This document shows, piece after piece, positions 28,428 through 41,179 of a stretch of DNA of 64,000 nt. A program made the translations under genes and the position numbers. Origin of the DNA: Coriaria nepalensis. Its lineage: Eukaryota > Streptophyta > Magnoliopsida > Cucurbitales > Coriariaceae. How positions within the stretch are numbered: the first letter of the stretch is position 1; each line of letters begins with the position of its first letter. The stretch is taken from assembly GCA_027186245.1 (NCBI GenBank), contig CP114496.1:379501-443500 (forward strand), given 5' to 3'. Under the pieces are notes generated by a model. That model was not told the origin of the DNA. It ran no database searches and was given only the letters and a program-made list of their open reading frames with translations.

Positions 28428-29330
28428 TAATTATTATGAATTCAGGTTATTAGCTAAGCAAGTTTAATGATAAGTAGATCGTTAAAAATAAAAAAAAAAA
28501 TTCTGGATAGAACCGTATAATTCCAAATACATAAGTTATATAGTAAAAAGGATAATTGTATTTTGATTATTAAAATTATATTATGTCGTTTACTCATATA
28601 CAAATTACCTTATATTATAATATAAGATTTATCTTTCTAAGGTATGGTGCTGAGCAAATCAGAAAAATGAGAGTTGCCAAACCAAAAGTGTGCTTGAAAA
28701 ACAGAAAGGAGAAAGCTGATATAACCTCCTATTTCATTAGAAGTTGATTGAGACCAAACTGTGGAGCCACTATACCTAATTAATACGTGACGTTAACTTT
28801 TCTTATATTTGCACTATAATGAAGCAAATGCATGGATACCATAATTGCTTGGATAATGATTGAATCATTATTAATGAATATATATATATATATATATTTA
28901 TTATTATTCCGACATATGTTTTTTCTGTTTTTTAATATCCAAATTAGTCTAAATTATTTATGATTAATAACGTCTGGTTAATCTGTTTATAAATATTAGA
29001 CCATCGTTGATGCTGGAAATTTAATATTTATTTTTTTCGAGATTGATTGATGACTGACATCAAGAAATGGTTTAGATAGATTTCGAATACTTTTTCCTTA
29101 TAGTCATTTCCCTAAAAACAAAGTGAGAAAACAAAAAAGAAAGAAAACCAAAATGAAAATTGGACTAATTATTTCTCTTGATGAACAATTCTAAAAGCTT
29201 AAGAAGAATTGTCTTTTACACATGATATGAACTGAGTGGAGGAGGAGAAAAAGCTATTGTTTAGAATGACCTAACGTATGGTCTTATTATAATATCTTAT
29301 TTTTTTCATAAAGAGGTTGTCATTTAATTT
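28428..29330. other. AT-rich intergenic, no gene seen
   Basis: Low-complexity A/T sequence with a (TA)n run near 28879-28898. Nothing else supported. Confidence 0.4.
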
Positions 29331-30730
29331 TTCATTTGGCCTTGATGATTTTGTTATTCTTACTAATGGTTCAAAGAACTCACTGACAAGACTTATGGAT
29401 TTAGTGCATGAGTATGAAAATATTTATGGTCAACTGATTAACAAGAATAAGAGTAGTTTCTCTGTCCATCCTTAGGCTTCTAGTTCCAAGGAGGTGCTTA
29501 ATAAATAATACTACTTTTAATAAGAGAAAAAAAAAAAACTTGTCTATCACTTACTTAGGATGTCGTTTATATATATATATATGAGGGTTGACATATAGAT
29601 TTCTTTCTAAATATGGTAGAATGATTCTTAATAAGCATGTTCTTCATAAAACTCAATTCTTGGCAACTTCTTTTGGGGTGATTCCGAGGGTAACAAGAAT
29701 TTTTATGGGTGTAATTTAGATAAAATTAGTCTTCCTCGTGAGGAAGGTAATCTTGGTATTAGAAAACTAGAAGACATTATTATGCAAGCTTGGTCTTTAA
29801 AGCACTAGCGGAATCTAAAAAACACATCGATCATTCTATCTTCCCCACCTTCTTATTGGTTAAATTCAAAAAGCTTACAAATTGGCAAGTCTCTTCCTTA
29901 GCTGGTTCTAACCCTTTTAAAAGGCTAGCAAACTCATATGAAATTGTTCATGATCACATTAAATGAAAATTTGGGTATGGTAACAGTGTTAATATGTGGA
30001 GGGATTGGTAGATTCCTTCAAATAATCTTGTTAAACCGGACCATCTTTGAAAGTGAAAGATTTATGGCTTAATAGTAATTGAAGTTTTGAAAGTGAAAGG
30101 TTCATTGCGTCTTCCTAAAAACTTAATCAGAGATCGAAAATCGTCTCAACTTAATTATAAAGCTTCTTGAACTAGTTGCATGCCGGTTAAAATTTAGATT
30201 ATGAAGAGCATGTATTTTTAGAATTTCCTTTTGCTATAAAAAAAAAGGTAAATTGGCAGCGGGGCACTAATATAATTGACAATAATTTGCGTTCTTTTGA
30301 TTCTTTATATTAGTTAATATCTTTGCTTCACTCAGGGTTCAAAGTTAAAGATTCTTCCCATTTTAAAACATATTCCTTTGCTTATTTTATGGATGATATG
30401 GAAAGTTAGGTATTCTAAAATGTATGATAGAATTATTTTTCCTCTCAAGTATTTTTTTTCAAAAATTTTGAGGTCTATAACCTTACTTTGTAGGAGAGAA
30501 TGGTTCTTGGTTGCCTTCTATTTGAAACAGCAAAAGACTCGAGCGGTCCTTGCCCTTATGACCAAACATTAAAATTGATATTGATTGTGCTAGTAAAGAC
30601 AATTCAAGAGCTTCGGGTGGTAGTATTCTTTTCAGAGATTATAAAGAGTCATATTCAAGCTTTCTCCATATTTTAGGGGTCATATGGTCAATATGCAAGC
30701 ATAAACTTACACTTGCGATGCTGTGAAATA
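29331..30730 (+). mobile_element. Decayed LINE (non-LTR) reverse transcriptase and RNase H remnant
   Basis: Plus-strand frames, broken by many stops and shifts, resemble the plant LINE polyprotein in order. First is the RT segment around 29340 ('LDDFVILTNGSKNSLTRL', in the place of the ADD box). Next is a segment with 'NLDKISLPREEGNLGIRKLE' near 29715-29775. Then come 'AWSLKH' and 'LTNWQVSSL', and last an RNase H-like start near 30575 ('IDCASKDNSRASGGSILFRD'). The copy lacks its 5' part (endonuclease) and no target duplication was found. It is not functional. Confidence 0.65.
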
Positions 30731-33700
30731 TGTCGAGACATGAATCTACGCCATGTAGATACGAAATAGATTCTCTTTGTCTTCTTCACATGATTCATGA
30801 GATTTAGGATTCCTCCAATTATCATTCAAGAAATCAACCGAGCAATGATCATCAGCTTTTATATATATATATATAAAGAAGTCAATTAAGTAGCAAATTC
30901 CTTAGCAAATTTTGGTTGCAATAATAATCTTGACATCACTTTTTCTTCGATTATTTCTTAGATTAAAATTTTTGATAATAAATTAAGTCTTAATTATTTT
31001 AAGATTGGATGTAAGTATTTTTTTTCTCTCGGTTCTTTCGTCCTTTTTCTTTCTTTTTTTTAATATTATTTTGGCTCTATGTCCATCTCTTCTGTATTCT
31101 TTCTCTTTTTATTAATAAATCTTTTATGCATTGCTTACTTTGTTTATATCGATGATAATAGAGATTAGTGGTAACAATGGTAGATTGTCATCATATAAAT
31201 TTAAAAGGCCTAATATTTTGATATTTAAGAGTTAGAGAAAGAAAAAGAGATAAAATAAATTAAATTTTTAATATTGTTATTTGACTGTAAAGGTTGACAG
31301 TACCGGTAGTGGAAGAGGATAGTGACGGTCGGTAAGTGAAAATGGAGAAGAAATAAAAATAAATAAATAAAGTGTATCAAAAAAGTGGGAAAAAAGATAA
31401 ATAATTTTTTTAATTAGGTCAATTTTATAATTTTAATAATTATTTATACACATAATTATTACATCTATTTTTTTATAAAATAAAAAATGTATTATAATTT
31501 AAATTTAAATTTAAAATTAAATATCCATTATAATTATAAAAAAAATTAAAATACTTATTATAATTTATCTTAAATTTGGAGAATTTATCCTATTTTTCTT
31601 AATTTATTTTGTTCTAAATTCTAAATAAATACATTATTACAATATACCAATTCCCAAAAAAAATTAAGGCAAACAAAAAGTTTAATTGGTTTGTAATTTT
31701 ACATGTCACACATCATGTGATCACTTCCATCTATCAATTGTCACTGCAAAACATTAATTGATGTATATATATTATATACTTTCAAACATAGTGTGGGGTG
31801 ACCGTTTGTACTTTTCAAAATGGTTGATATAGATAATGGGTGGGTAACCCATCTGCTTAAATTTTGAACTAACTGATAACCGTCTGTTCCATCATGGAAC
31901 AGGCAGTTATTGGGCACCACCAGGGTGGATGGTTTTCCGTTATATCTGCCCACCTCTTTTTCAAATTTTGAGCGAACTAATAACCGCCTGCTCCATGGAA
32001 CAAGTGGTTATTCGCTATCACTAGAACGAGCGGTTATCCCCCACCACCCCAAGCAGGCGGATATAGCGGTTATTTGCCCGCCTGCCATTTTTTGTCATTA
32101 TTTTTTTTTTAAGTAATTAATTCTCTCACAGCTTGTTTGTCTGGGGGTTAATGAGTAGAACATCATCATTCCAAATTTGAACAAGGAATAGTAACTGCAG
32201 ATGCACATATACATCAGTGGAACAAACGCAAAAGCCTGAGGATTGAAAATCCATGTAACTTACCTGCACAAACTCCTCCTGGTTTTCTATAGATTTTATG
32301 AGCATTGAAAATAGAGATAGATCAACACTACTAAAAGAGAGAGGAGAGATGGGAGAGAGAAGAAATGAGGGGAGGGATTGAATAGTGTAGAACTTTCTAT
32401 TTATTTATTTTATTATTAAAGACCGGAAAAATATCTATTATTTATTAGATATCCATCCAATTATCTAATAGATAATTATGTTTGGGTCGATATTTATCCG
32501 CTTAAAAAAATTAATGAAATTATTCATCCTATTTACTCCATCGATAGGCTGATAAGATGAATATTGCGGATATGCAACCCTAATCTAATTGTGTACATAC
32601 ATTATGATGCAAATAAAAAGGGTTCAACCTATATATTAACCAACATTGATTGATCATATGATCTCTCGAGCATTTAAAATTAGATTGATTTATTTCGATT
32701 ACATACAAAAGTTTGTAAATGTGATATATGATATATTAGTGTAAAATTAATATATATAATTAAAATTGATCGGTACACCATAAATATAATCCATTTGAAA
32801 AATGAAATTTCTAAATCTAGACTATATTTCATAACCTAAAATTGAACTAGGTCTAAACGTATATCAATTATTTCATTAGTCGAAAAATCTATACTCTCCG
32901 GAAGGAGCAAAAGTCATCATTAAATCTCAATAAAAATCATCAACCGATATTATTTTTAAGTTAAATTATAAAAATTTGAGCGAAAATTAATTAATAATAA
33001 CTGAAGTGGCTAACATTTTTCATATTACCATACTTACTAAACTCTTAGATTAGGTTTCGATAAGTGCCGATATTCTCAATATATTACTATAACTGAACTC
33101 AATATAATGTTATATATGAGATAACGTGTCGAGATAATATCACACGTCCAAAAACCTTGAGAATTCTTCGTATAAAAAAAATGACTCGCTTTATTAATAA
33201 TTAATTGATTTTTAATTAAAATATCAAATTATTATTATTATAATTATATCATAATTACGTATAATTCTTTATCCTTCTTTTTTCTATTAAATATAATTAA
33301 TTTGCATGCTGCGACTCGTATAAATTAATTAATACATGATTTGCGTTAATACTCATATTAATTAGTAGATGTTGACAAATTAAACACACAAAAGTTAAGA
33401 AGGAAAAAAAAAAATTGTTCTATGTGCAGAAGCATATTTTATATAAAGAAGAGAATGAAAATAATAATAATAATAATAAATAAATAAATAATAAATAAAT
33501 AATAAAAATAAAATAGAAAAAATATGGTAATGGGGAGACATCCCCACATCCTGAAATAATTATTAGACAGGGTCGGAGTCTTTCTTTTTCAAGTGTACTC
33601 TCTCCATATATCTTCTTTCTCTTTTGCCTCCTCCCACTAAATTATACTCTTACTCATCATTAGTTCTCCTACCATACTTTCTTCCTGATCTTCTCCTTCT
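30731..33700. other. Repeat-rich intergenic region
   Basis: No gene is recognised. About 31200-31570 is low-complexity A/T sequence similar to 5100-5460. About 31830-32095 is a GC-richer island with duplicated and palindromic blocks (separate entry). The rest is AT-rich, with TAA-type runs at about 33460-33510. From about 33600 the sequence becomes the upstream region of the LOB-domain gene. Confidence 0.4.
31830..32095. repeat. Duplicated GC-rich block with palindromes
   Basis: Two copies of a unit of roughly 110-120 bp lie in tandem. Each contains 'TTTCAAATTTTGA' or 'TTAAATTTTGAA', 'AACT(A/G)ATAACCG(T/C)CTG', 'TCCATGGAACA' and a GTTATT end. The first copy contains the palindrome CTGTTCCATCATGGAACAG. 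Repeats of ATAACCG and its inverse CGGTTAT flank the block. Such subterminal motifs occur in hAT-like elements, but I found no clean terminal repeats or target duplication. Confidence 0.45.
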
Positions 33701-33717
33701 TCTTCTTTTTTTCTCCT

Positions 33718-33923
33718 CTCTCTCTCTCTCTCTCTCTCTCTGTAAACAATTTAAGCTGTTTTTTGAGATAATATTTCAGTGGGTATGGCTACTTTTTGAA
33801 GAACAAACTAGCTACCTCTTTGATCAATTACTTGTAGCAACCTAGAAAGGAAAAGCACTTTTCCTCCCTTTTCTTTTAAACTGATCTTGATCTTCAACAA
33901 GAACCCTAGCTAGATCACTACAG
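33718..33923 (+). other. Probable 5' leader exon of the LOB gene with CT repeat
   Basis: A (CT)n run at about 33718-33741 is followed by leader-like sequence ending CACTACAG|GTATAAAA, a good splice donor at 33924. The coding exon starts about 900 bases further on. LOB genes often have an intron in the 5' UTR, so this is the likely first exon. The acceptor was not resolved. Confidence 0.35.
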
Positions 33924-34822
33924 GTATAAAAACTTATGTTGTCTTTTTTTTTTTCTTTTTTTTTTTTGTTCCTTAATTTTCCCTGTTCTTGTTCTTTCTT
34001 CCTCAAGTGAACAAAAAGAAAAAGAGCGACTAAAGATAGTGCTTGATTTTGGGCTTTCCTACTGATATGATCTAGTACCTGGAAAAGGCTCAAAATTTCA
34101 AAATCAAAGCTGTATTTGTAATTTTTCCATGAAATTGAACGATCGTCTTAATTAAGTTGGAGGTTTAATTTGGACATGATCAAGAGCGTATATAAATTAT
34201 TAAGAAATCGGAGAAATAATTGTAATAAGTAAAATTCAAATACAACATTTATTTATATATATATCTTTTGTAAACGTAACAATTAAAGGACTAATTAACT
34301 GAAGTGAAGAACAGATAGGGAAAGAGATGGTTCAATAGTACACATAAGACATATATATAAGCAAGTGATCAATAATTGTAAGATTTTTCAGGTTTTATTA
34401 TAGATCATATGAATAAATTTTCTCTCTTGTTTTTTTTGGAAGTTGAAAGTTGAGGGTAAGGTTCATAATAAAGTTAATGTACGAAATTTCACAAAAGGAA
34501 TGTCCAAAAATTTTATTTCATGTGTGGTTTTCCTGTTTTTATGTAATCTCTCTATCTCTCTCTCTCTCTCGCTCTAGCTTCTCTCACCACATGCAGAGAG
34601 AGAGCGAGAAAGAGGAGCTATTTAGGGGTTGTAGACTGGATCTTCAACAAATTGTGCTCAAAAGAACAATTCTTTTCATGCTAATCCGATCTTAGTTGCA
34701 TTGCACTACAATATAATATGTATAATATAGTCATATTTATTGCAATCAAATTCTACTATGTCTAATATAGTCATGATCGATACTTTAATTAAAGTGAAGA
34801 ATGTATGAATCGTTACACAGAG

Positions 34823-35392
34823 ATGGCTTCATCAAGCTCTTACAATTCTCCTTGTGCGGCTTGCAAGTTCTTGAGGCGAAAATGCATGCCGGGTTGCATC
34901 TTTGCACCCTACTTCCCTCCGGAAGAACCCCAAAAGTTTGCTAATGTGCACAAGGTTTTTGGAGCAAGCAATGTGACCAAGCTTCTCAATGAGCTCCTCC
35001 CTCACCAAAGAGAAGATGCAGTGAACTCTCTAGCCTATGAGGCCGAGGCACGTGTTCGAGACCCCGTTTATGGGTGTGTCGGAGCCATTTCATTCCTTCA
35101 AAGACAAGTCCAAAGGCTCCAGAAGGAGCTCGATGCGGCTAATGCCAATCTAATTCGGTATGCTTGTAGTGAATTCCCAACAGGTAGCATCCATACTTTG
35201 CCTCATCATGCACCACAAGGGATGCCATTTTCCACGTTTTATAGAAGAATTGGTAATGATCATGGAGGAGGGTTTTATCAACAAGTGACATCTCATAGTT
35301 TTCCATTTTCTCCTCTCCCTTGGAATTTTGATAATGACCCTTCTTATGAACACATCAATGGAGGAGGGGGAGGGGGAGGAGACATTATGTGA
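34823..35392 (+). CDS. LOB: LOB-domain protein, LATERAL ORGAN BOUNDARIES-like
   Basis: Plant-specific transcription factor expressed at organ boundaries in the model plant. The product is 189 aa in one coding exon. The second ATG of the open frame (MASSSSYNSPC) was chosen because LOB proteins begin that way. The zinc-finger-like block is C11-X2-C14-X6-C21-X3-C25. The GAS block follows (HKVFGASNVTKLLNELLP ... DPVYGCVG). Then comes the leucine-zipper-like coiled coil (ISFLQRQVQRLQKELDAANA). Residues through the coiled coil are nearly identical to LOB and clearly less like AS2. The variable C-terminus is His/Phe/Gly-rich and ends in a seven-Gly run, GGGGGGGDIM. A long leader with a probable intron lies upstream. 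Confidence 0.93.
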   Translation: MASSSSYNSPCAACKFLRRKCMPGCIFAPYFPPEEPQKFANVHKVFGASNVTKLLNELLPHQREDAVNSLAYEAEARVRDPVYGCVGAISFLQRQVQRLQKELDAANANLIRYACSEFPTGSIHTLPHHAPQGMPFSTFYRRIGNDHGGGFYQQVTSHSFPFSPLPWNFDNDPSYEHINGGGGGGGDIM

Positions 35393-35786
35393 GTACTGCA
35401 GGGAAGACGAGGAAACCCTTTTTAGGGTTTTTTGTGAATTGGGTGTGAGATTTCATCATTTATTTATGTTTCTAGCTAGCATCACATGCATTGATTACAC
35501 TCTTCTAGCTAGCCAGCTACTAGCTTGATTACTAAGTTTTCTAGCTAGAAGTCATTAATAAGTAATTAGTTACTAATTAATTACTTTGCTCAACTTATAA
35601 ACGTTGAATTTGAGTAGCAAGCACTTTCTAAAGCTGCATAACTACCCGTTGTATGGTTTATAGATCCTTAGTTGTGTCATTAAAGAAACACTTAAAAGTC
35701 TTTTGTAGCTAGGCATGTGCATGCATGGGAGCTCTTACTTATTAGACATGCTTGAGAATAATTACTGGAAAAAAAAAAGTGGTAAT

Positions 35787-36600
35787 TGTTCGTTGATTTT
35801 AATAATTTAATGTATTTTTTAAATTATTAAAAATTATATTTAAAATTTAATTTTAATTGGGTTAATTAATTTATATATCATAATAGGGATTAATAAAATA
35901 TCTTATTAAATATGAGTTTTGTAATGTGTTGTAGAACCCAATAGAAAATCTAATTATGATCAATGGGCTCTAATTGTATTGTCTAAATAACGAAGCTTAT
36001 GAGGTTTTGATCTCCAAGATTAATCACTATATTCTCTCCTTTTTAATTCTCTATCTTCGAGTGAAACTCATTGAAAGAGATATATTAGTCTATATAAGAT
36101 CTCATACTCATCTCTAATTGACGTTATGAATTTAGGTATGTTATTCTTATTATTTTAATATGAAATCTTGATATTCTATGCAAATTTTATGCGATTAATC
36201 TATATTATATGTTTGCTACAATAATTGATATCAGAGTATGCTTCATATTAGATTATAAAGATTGAATGTGTTGATTAGACTTAATTTGTAGCCTAAGTAA
36301 AAGATTATTGAATTGTTTTAATAATCTAATGTGAGTCTTTAAATTATGAATAATTATATTTTAATTAATTAATTAAGTGATTTATCATAAAAGAGTTTAA
36401 TAAGATATCTTATTAATTCTATACTATATAGTACTTAATAAAAAATTTAATTAGAGTTAATAATGCTCTAATTATGTTATCTATATAAAAAATCTTATAA
36501 ATATTTTGATTATTAAGATTAATTATTTTATTATCTCTTACTCAATTTTTCATTTTTAAGTAAGATTCATCGAGAAATCACTTATTAATCTTCATTTTAG
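35787..36600 (+). mobile_element. TRIM-like element: two LTR-like blocks around a very short interior
   Basis: The first block (35787-36220) ends GTTTGCTACA and is followed by ATAATTGATATCAGAG, very near the copia initiator-Met primer site. After an interior of only about 80 bases, a second diverged copy starts near 36305 ('ATTGTTTTAATAATCTAATG') and runs to about 36600. Both match the solo block at 18367-18800. Two LTRs plus a primer site and no coding sequence fit a terminal-repeat retrotransposon in miniature, or a tandem LTR scar. Ends and target duplication are too decayed to fix. Confidence 0.5.
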
Positions 36601-37127
36601 TAAGATTCTCTTACCTGTCATTCTTTAACCAACATACATATATTCTTTTCCATTCAATTTTCATATTGTTTGCGATGATGAGTAAAGTCGACAAGCCCTA
36701 TATAAATAGATTTTCTACTTAGCGGCAACGTGCACTTGCTAACCTATGACCGACCACCCTAGCTAGTTGTTAATTTGAAATTATCAGTGTTTGTCGTGCC
36801 TCAAAGCAAGTGAAAGCTAGTCACACTGTCAGGTATCAACAATATGTATGTCTCTATTTATATACAGAGAAATTCTTGCTGGATAACTTCAATTTGTATA
36901 TAAGTTTTATTAACATTATAATATATATGACATTAATTAGGTATATAATTAAGATGAATAAACATGTTTTAGCTAAGAAATTCTCCATTGTTTATCATGC
37001 TTGTGTTAATTCATTATTTATAAGTAGAACACTCTTTGAACAGAATGTTCACGAAGATCTGATAAATTGATCGAAGCAATGTTTATGTCGATCGACCTAT
37101 AGTGTCATAGTAGCAAGAGTGAATCAG

Positions 37128-37178
<51 letters not shown>

Positions 37179-39600
37179 ACGTCTACCTAGCTCAAAACAT
37201 TATCATAGAAACTCCCCAGAAAATTAGGGTTAGGGTTTCGAAACATTATAAGAAAACATGGTTATTTTATAAGCTTAGCAGCTAGCATGCATACATATAT
37301 GTAATAATCAAGAGTGAGCATTGATTAACACACAAACCAACCAACCATTTTGTATGCACGTGTAATTGAATTTCCTTGGTAATTTTTTTTTTTTTTCATT
37401 ATATAAGCAATGATATAGATGATCTGTAGCAAGACAAAGCATTCATCATCACCCAACAATAAGACACAGACCCTCTAATTAAACACATGCTGTCGTCTTT
37501 CTTGCTTCACTTCTGTCAGTCCCTCTCTAGCTTCCCCCCACTCATAGGAAAAACTTGCTTGCACAGTTTCAGCTTTTCTCAGAATCTCAGTAACTCTTTC
37601 ATTTAATAATAAGAGAGAAAATAAAAAAAAAAACGACAAAATAAATTTGGAATGAAGAAATGAGATTTAACTTATAACTATATAGAAAATTAGCTGATGT
37701 GTACGCACAGTGCACACTATTACACAGAGACAGAACTCCTTGTTCCGATCGTATGTGGATCTGGGTCTGCAGTGTGGTTCGTGCATTGATCGAGACACGT
37801 CCGTTTGTCCTCCAAATCATCGTCTGCTCCCTCTCCCTCCCTTTCTCTCTCTTTCCTTCCTCGAGATTTCCAAAATCTCAGCTTTTACTTGCTTGGAAAT
37901 TTTGGTGAATCTAAAATCGATATTCTCTTCTAATGTCGTTCGTAATTTTCTCTCCACTTCCTTTTTTACTATTTTTTTTAAATTTTGGGTCAGAGTCACT
38001 ATCATGATTACAAATTAAGAAAAATATCAAACACTTGTGTACTATTTGGTTCTACTCGCATGTGTAGTGCAAGCAACTGGACAAGCCGATGCTTGACGAA
38101 CCGTATCAACGTCTTCGGTGTTAATTCGAATTTTTATCTTTACGAAAGTGTGTACACTATATAATCGTATATTATGTATTATAACTTATCTGCATCCACA
38201 AACTCTCAAGAGATTAGGGATTATACATATCGGAGGAAGAATCCTTCCTACATTTTAAGCATTAAAGGGAAAGTTTAAACGAGAATGAGAATGATTAAGT
38301 TACTGCGTATGGCTGTTCGTTTCATCATTTTTCTTACTTTTAGTTTATGTAGTTTGAAATTTTGAATGAGTTGATTGTCCTCTTACAATAGTAAGAATAG
38401 AGGGACGATAATGTTAAACGAACATAAGAAGAAAAGTCGCAATAGTGGTTAGTAGTAGCAGCTAGTGTTACTGTTGGGTGCGGAGAATTAATCACAGGGA
38501 CCCAGCGAAGGGGGAAGACGTTCTTTTTCTGGCAGTGAAACAGTAACATTACTTACGGATCTATTACTAACTTTGCAGAGAGACGTAAAGAAGAAGCAAA
38601 GAGATCAGCTGCAACTTGCTGATCGATGATCAGCAGGTGAATTTTTTTGCAGAAAGGGTCCTTCTTAGATTTTTATTTTTTATTTATTAGGGACAAAAAT
38701 TGAAACCAGACAACAGGATGTGTGTGGGGCCTTTGGCTTTGGTTCGATTGATGAACCCACTTGGTAATTCCTTTCTGTTCTTAATTTTCTCACTGTTAGA
38801 AAACAAACGTTTCTCCAAACTCAAAAAGATTATTAATGTAGAACCAAAATGAATAAACTTGGCATTTTATAATCTCTCAAATTTATAAAATTAAATATTT
38901 ATTTTTTTTAAATTTTATTAATTAAATTTAGGATTTTAATTTTAAATTTTCATTACAAAATTTATTATTTTCATCATCCTTCTATTTTAATAATCCGACA
39001 TGTTTTTTAATTTGACCCATATATAATAATCTATTTTCTTTTTTCTTTATTTTATTTTTCCATGATTAGGTCTATTCTTAATTTTTTTGGTTAAGTGCTG
39101 AGCAATTTTTTTTTTAATGTCTAATTTGAAAAAAAAAAAAATTATACTAGCTTTTTAAAAAAAAAAAAAAAATTTAGAATGATTGAAGATTACTAATTCA
39201 ACCCCATAATCAACAAAAACCCTCTCTTCTTCTTCCTTGTTACTCAAAATCCAAGAATCTCTCAACTTCTTCTTCATCATCAAACTATCTCCTTCTTCTT
39301 CTACACAATCTTCATCTCTTCATCTTTTTCCTCATTCTTCTTATTCTTAGTCAACTCTCCTCTTCTTCTTTATCTCCACGCAAACGAAAGTGATTTAAGA
39401 TTGCAAATGTTAGACCCGTTAACAAGAGAGAGAGAGTGATTAAACCAATTGAGATCAATGGGTGGCCCGTGCATCAACGGGTCTACAGATAGATATATAT
39501 AGATAGATATATATAAAGTTAGTTGACAGGATAATTTTCACCGCCCCATTAATAGAGGTGATTACTTAGCACTCCTCTCAGCAATTGAACCACATGCATT
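36601..39600. other. Intergenic region with microsatellites
   Basis: A (TCTA)n tetranucleotide run covers about 37129-37179. A small inverted-repeat cluster, GATCAGC..GCTGATC..GATCAGCA, lies at 38603-38635. About 38870-39180 is A/T low-complexity sequence. CTT-rich sequence occupies about 39220-39370. No open frame resembles a known protein, and I see no clear microRNA precursor. Confidence 0.4.
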
Positions 39601-40149
39601 TGACAACTAAGGAAAAAAATAAATAAATTAGTCATCATAATTCTAAGTATCATTCTATGTCATGGTATCCTCTTTTATGCCGCGAGTGAAGTTTACAAGA
39701 AAACTTCTTCAAATTCTCTGTTTTGTGCGTTACCTTTTCTATTAGTCACAACACTTTCTTCGAAATCTAGAGACGACGCCTAATGATAGCCAATATACAT
39801 CATATTAATCTTCGCTAGTCTCCAACTTAGGTTTGCTGAAACTTAAGGTAAGGGTTATAGATTCAAAGTTATAGGCTTATGTATCTAAGTTGCAATCTGG
39901 AAAACAAAAATAGAACACTTAAATAGATTTGTAATCACCGGTATCCAAATTCTAGAAGTTAAGTGATGTAAGAAACTGAAGTTATAACAGAGACATGTAG
40001 ATACTCTTAGACATGTTCGGCCACGATAATGTTCATAATAAATTTTGAAATTTTACAGAATAAAACTACATATCATAACTTTCAGATTAATATAAAACTC
40101 GAAATTTTAAGACATTGGGGCAAGGAGTTATGTAATTTTAGAAGTTAAC

Positions 40150-40465
40150 ATGACTGACTCGACGTACTTAGCGTACTCGACATTTTCAATATGCAAAACA
40201 CTCGACGACTCAATGTACTCGATGGCTCGACGTACTCGATGGCTTGACGTACTCGATGTACTCAACGCCACCCAGGTGTTAGAAAGAAATTCAAAACATA
40301 GACATATGAAAATAGAACATGAAAACAAAATATAAATTAATATGAAGGCAATGATGACATAACGTACTCGATGCCTTCAATATTTTACGTACTCAACGGC
40401 TCAACATACTTGACGGCTCGATGTACTCGATAGCTTGATGCACTCGACACCTCGACATCTACTAT
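40150..40465. repeat. 17-bp minisatellite in two clusters
   Basis: The unit is CTCGATGGCTCGACGTA and variants. Cluster one (about 40200-40268) reads CTCGACGACTCAATGTA, CTCGATGGCTCGACGTA, CTCGATGGCTTGACGTA and a partial copy. Cluster two (about 40390-40458) reads CTCAACGGCTCAACATA, CTTGACGGCTCGATGTA, CTCGATAGCTTGATGCA and CTCGACACCTCGACATC. About 120 bases of unrelated A-rich sequence lie between them. Related words occur in the copia LTRs at 56146-56670 and 58264-58770. Confidence 0.7.
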
Positions 40466-40841
40466 ATCAACAAAACAAAAAAAACTATTTAGATGAGTTA
40501 ACTATAACACTTGAATCATAAGGTAAAAATGATAATTTAGAAGGAAAAACTTTAGCAAAAGTTACTCATTTAATCAAGCAAATTATAATGAGAAAATATT
40601 TGGAACTAAATTCCTAAAAATAAATGAGAAATGCATAGTGAGATAACTAAATAGAAAAGTTTATGGAAAGTTAAATTTTTATTAAGCTAAGTTAAATTCT
40701 TAATTTGAATAGGCTAGCGGCTAGACTAGTGTCCTAAAGGTTTATGAGAAAAATCCTGCTTGAAAGCTTGGAATCCAAGTAAGTATAGATCTCACTTATA
40801 ATATGGAATATATTTTTCAAAATTTAATGAGTGGTTGAATT

Positions 40842-41040
40842 GATTGACTGGTAAGATGATAATGTTGCTTTATCAATCATCGTAAATTTATTAACAGCTA
40901 AGATGTTAATATTACCTTATCAATCATTGTGAATTGATTGACAGCTAAGATGTTGATGTTGCTTTATGAGTCATTGAGAACTTGATTGACTTCTAAGATG
41001 ATAATGTTGCTTTATGAGCCATCATGAACTGATTGACTGT
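40842..41040. repeat. Tandem repeat, about 47-bp unit, four copies
   Basis: Each unit starts GATTGAC or ATTAACA, then 'GCTAAGATGTTGATGTTGC' with variants, then 'TTTATGAGTCATTGAGAACTT'. Four consecutive diverged copies can be read. Non-coding. Confidence 0.7.
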
Positions 41041-41179
41041 TACGAATGCTAAATTAGCTATAGATTATTGATTCCTAAATTCCACAATAACATATGTTCA
41101 TACATGAATTATGCATATTTACCTCATATCCATATTGGGAAATTGAGAGGAATAAATGGAATACAATGTGAAGTAAGAA

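Noticed and set aside
37129..37179. Regularly spaced repeat considered as a CRISPR-like array
   Set aside because: It is a plain TCTA microsatellite without spacers, and CRISPR arrays are not expected in plant nuclear DNA.
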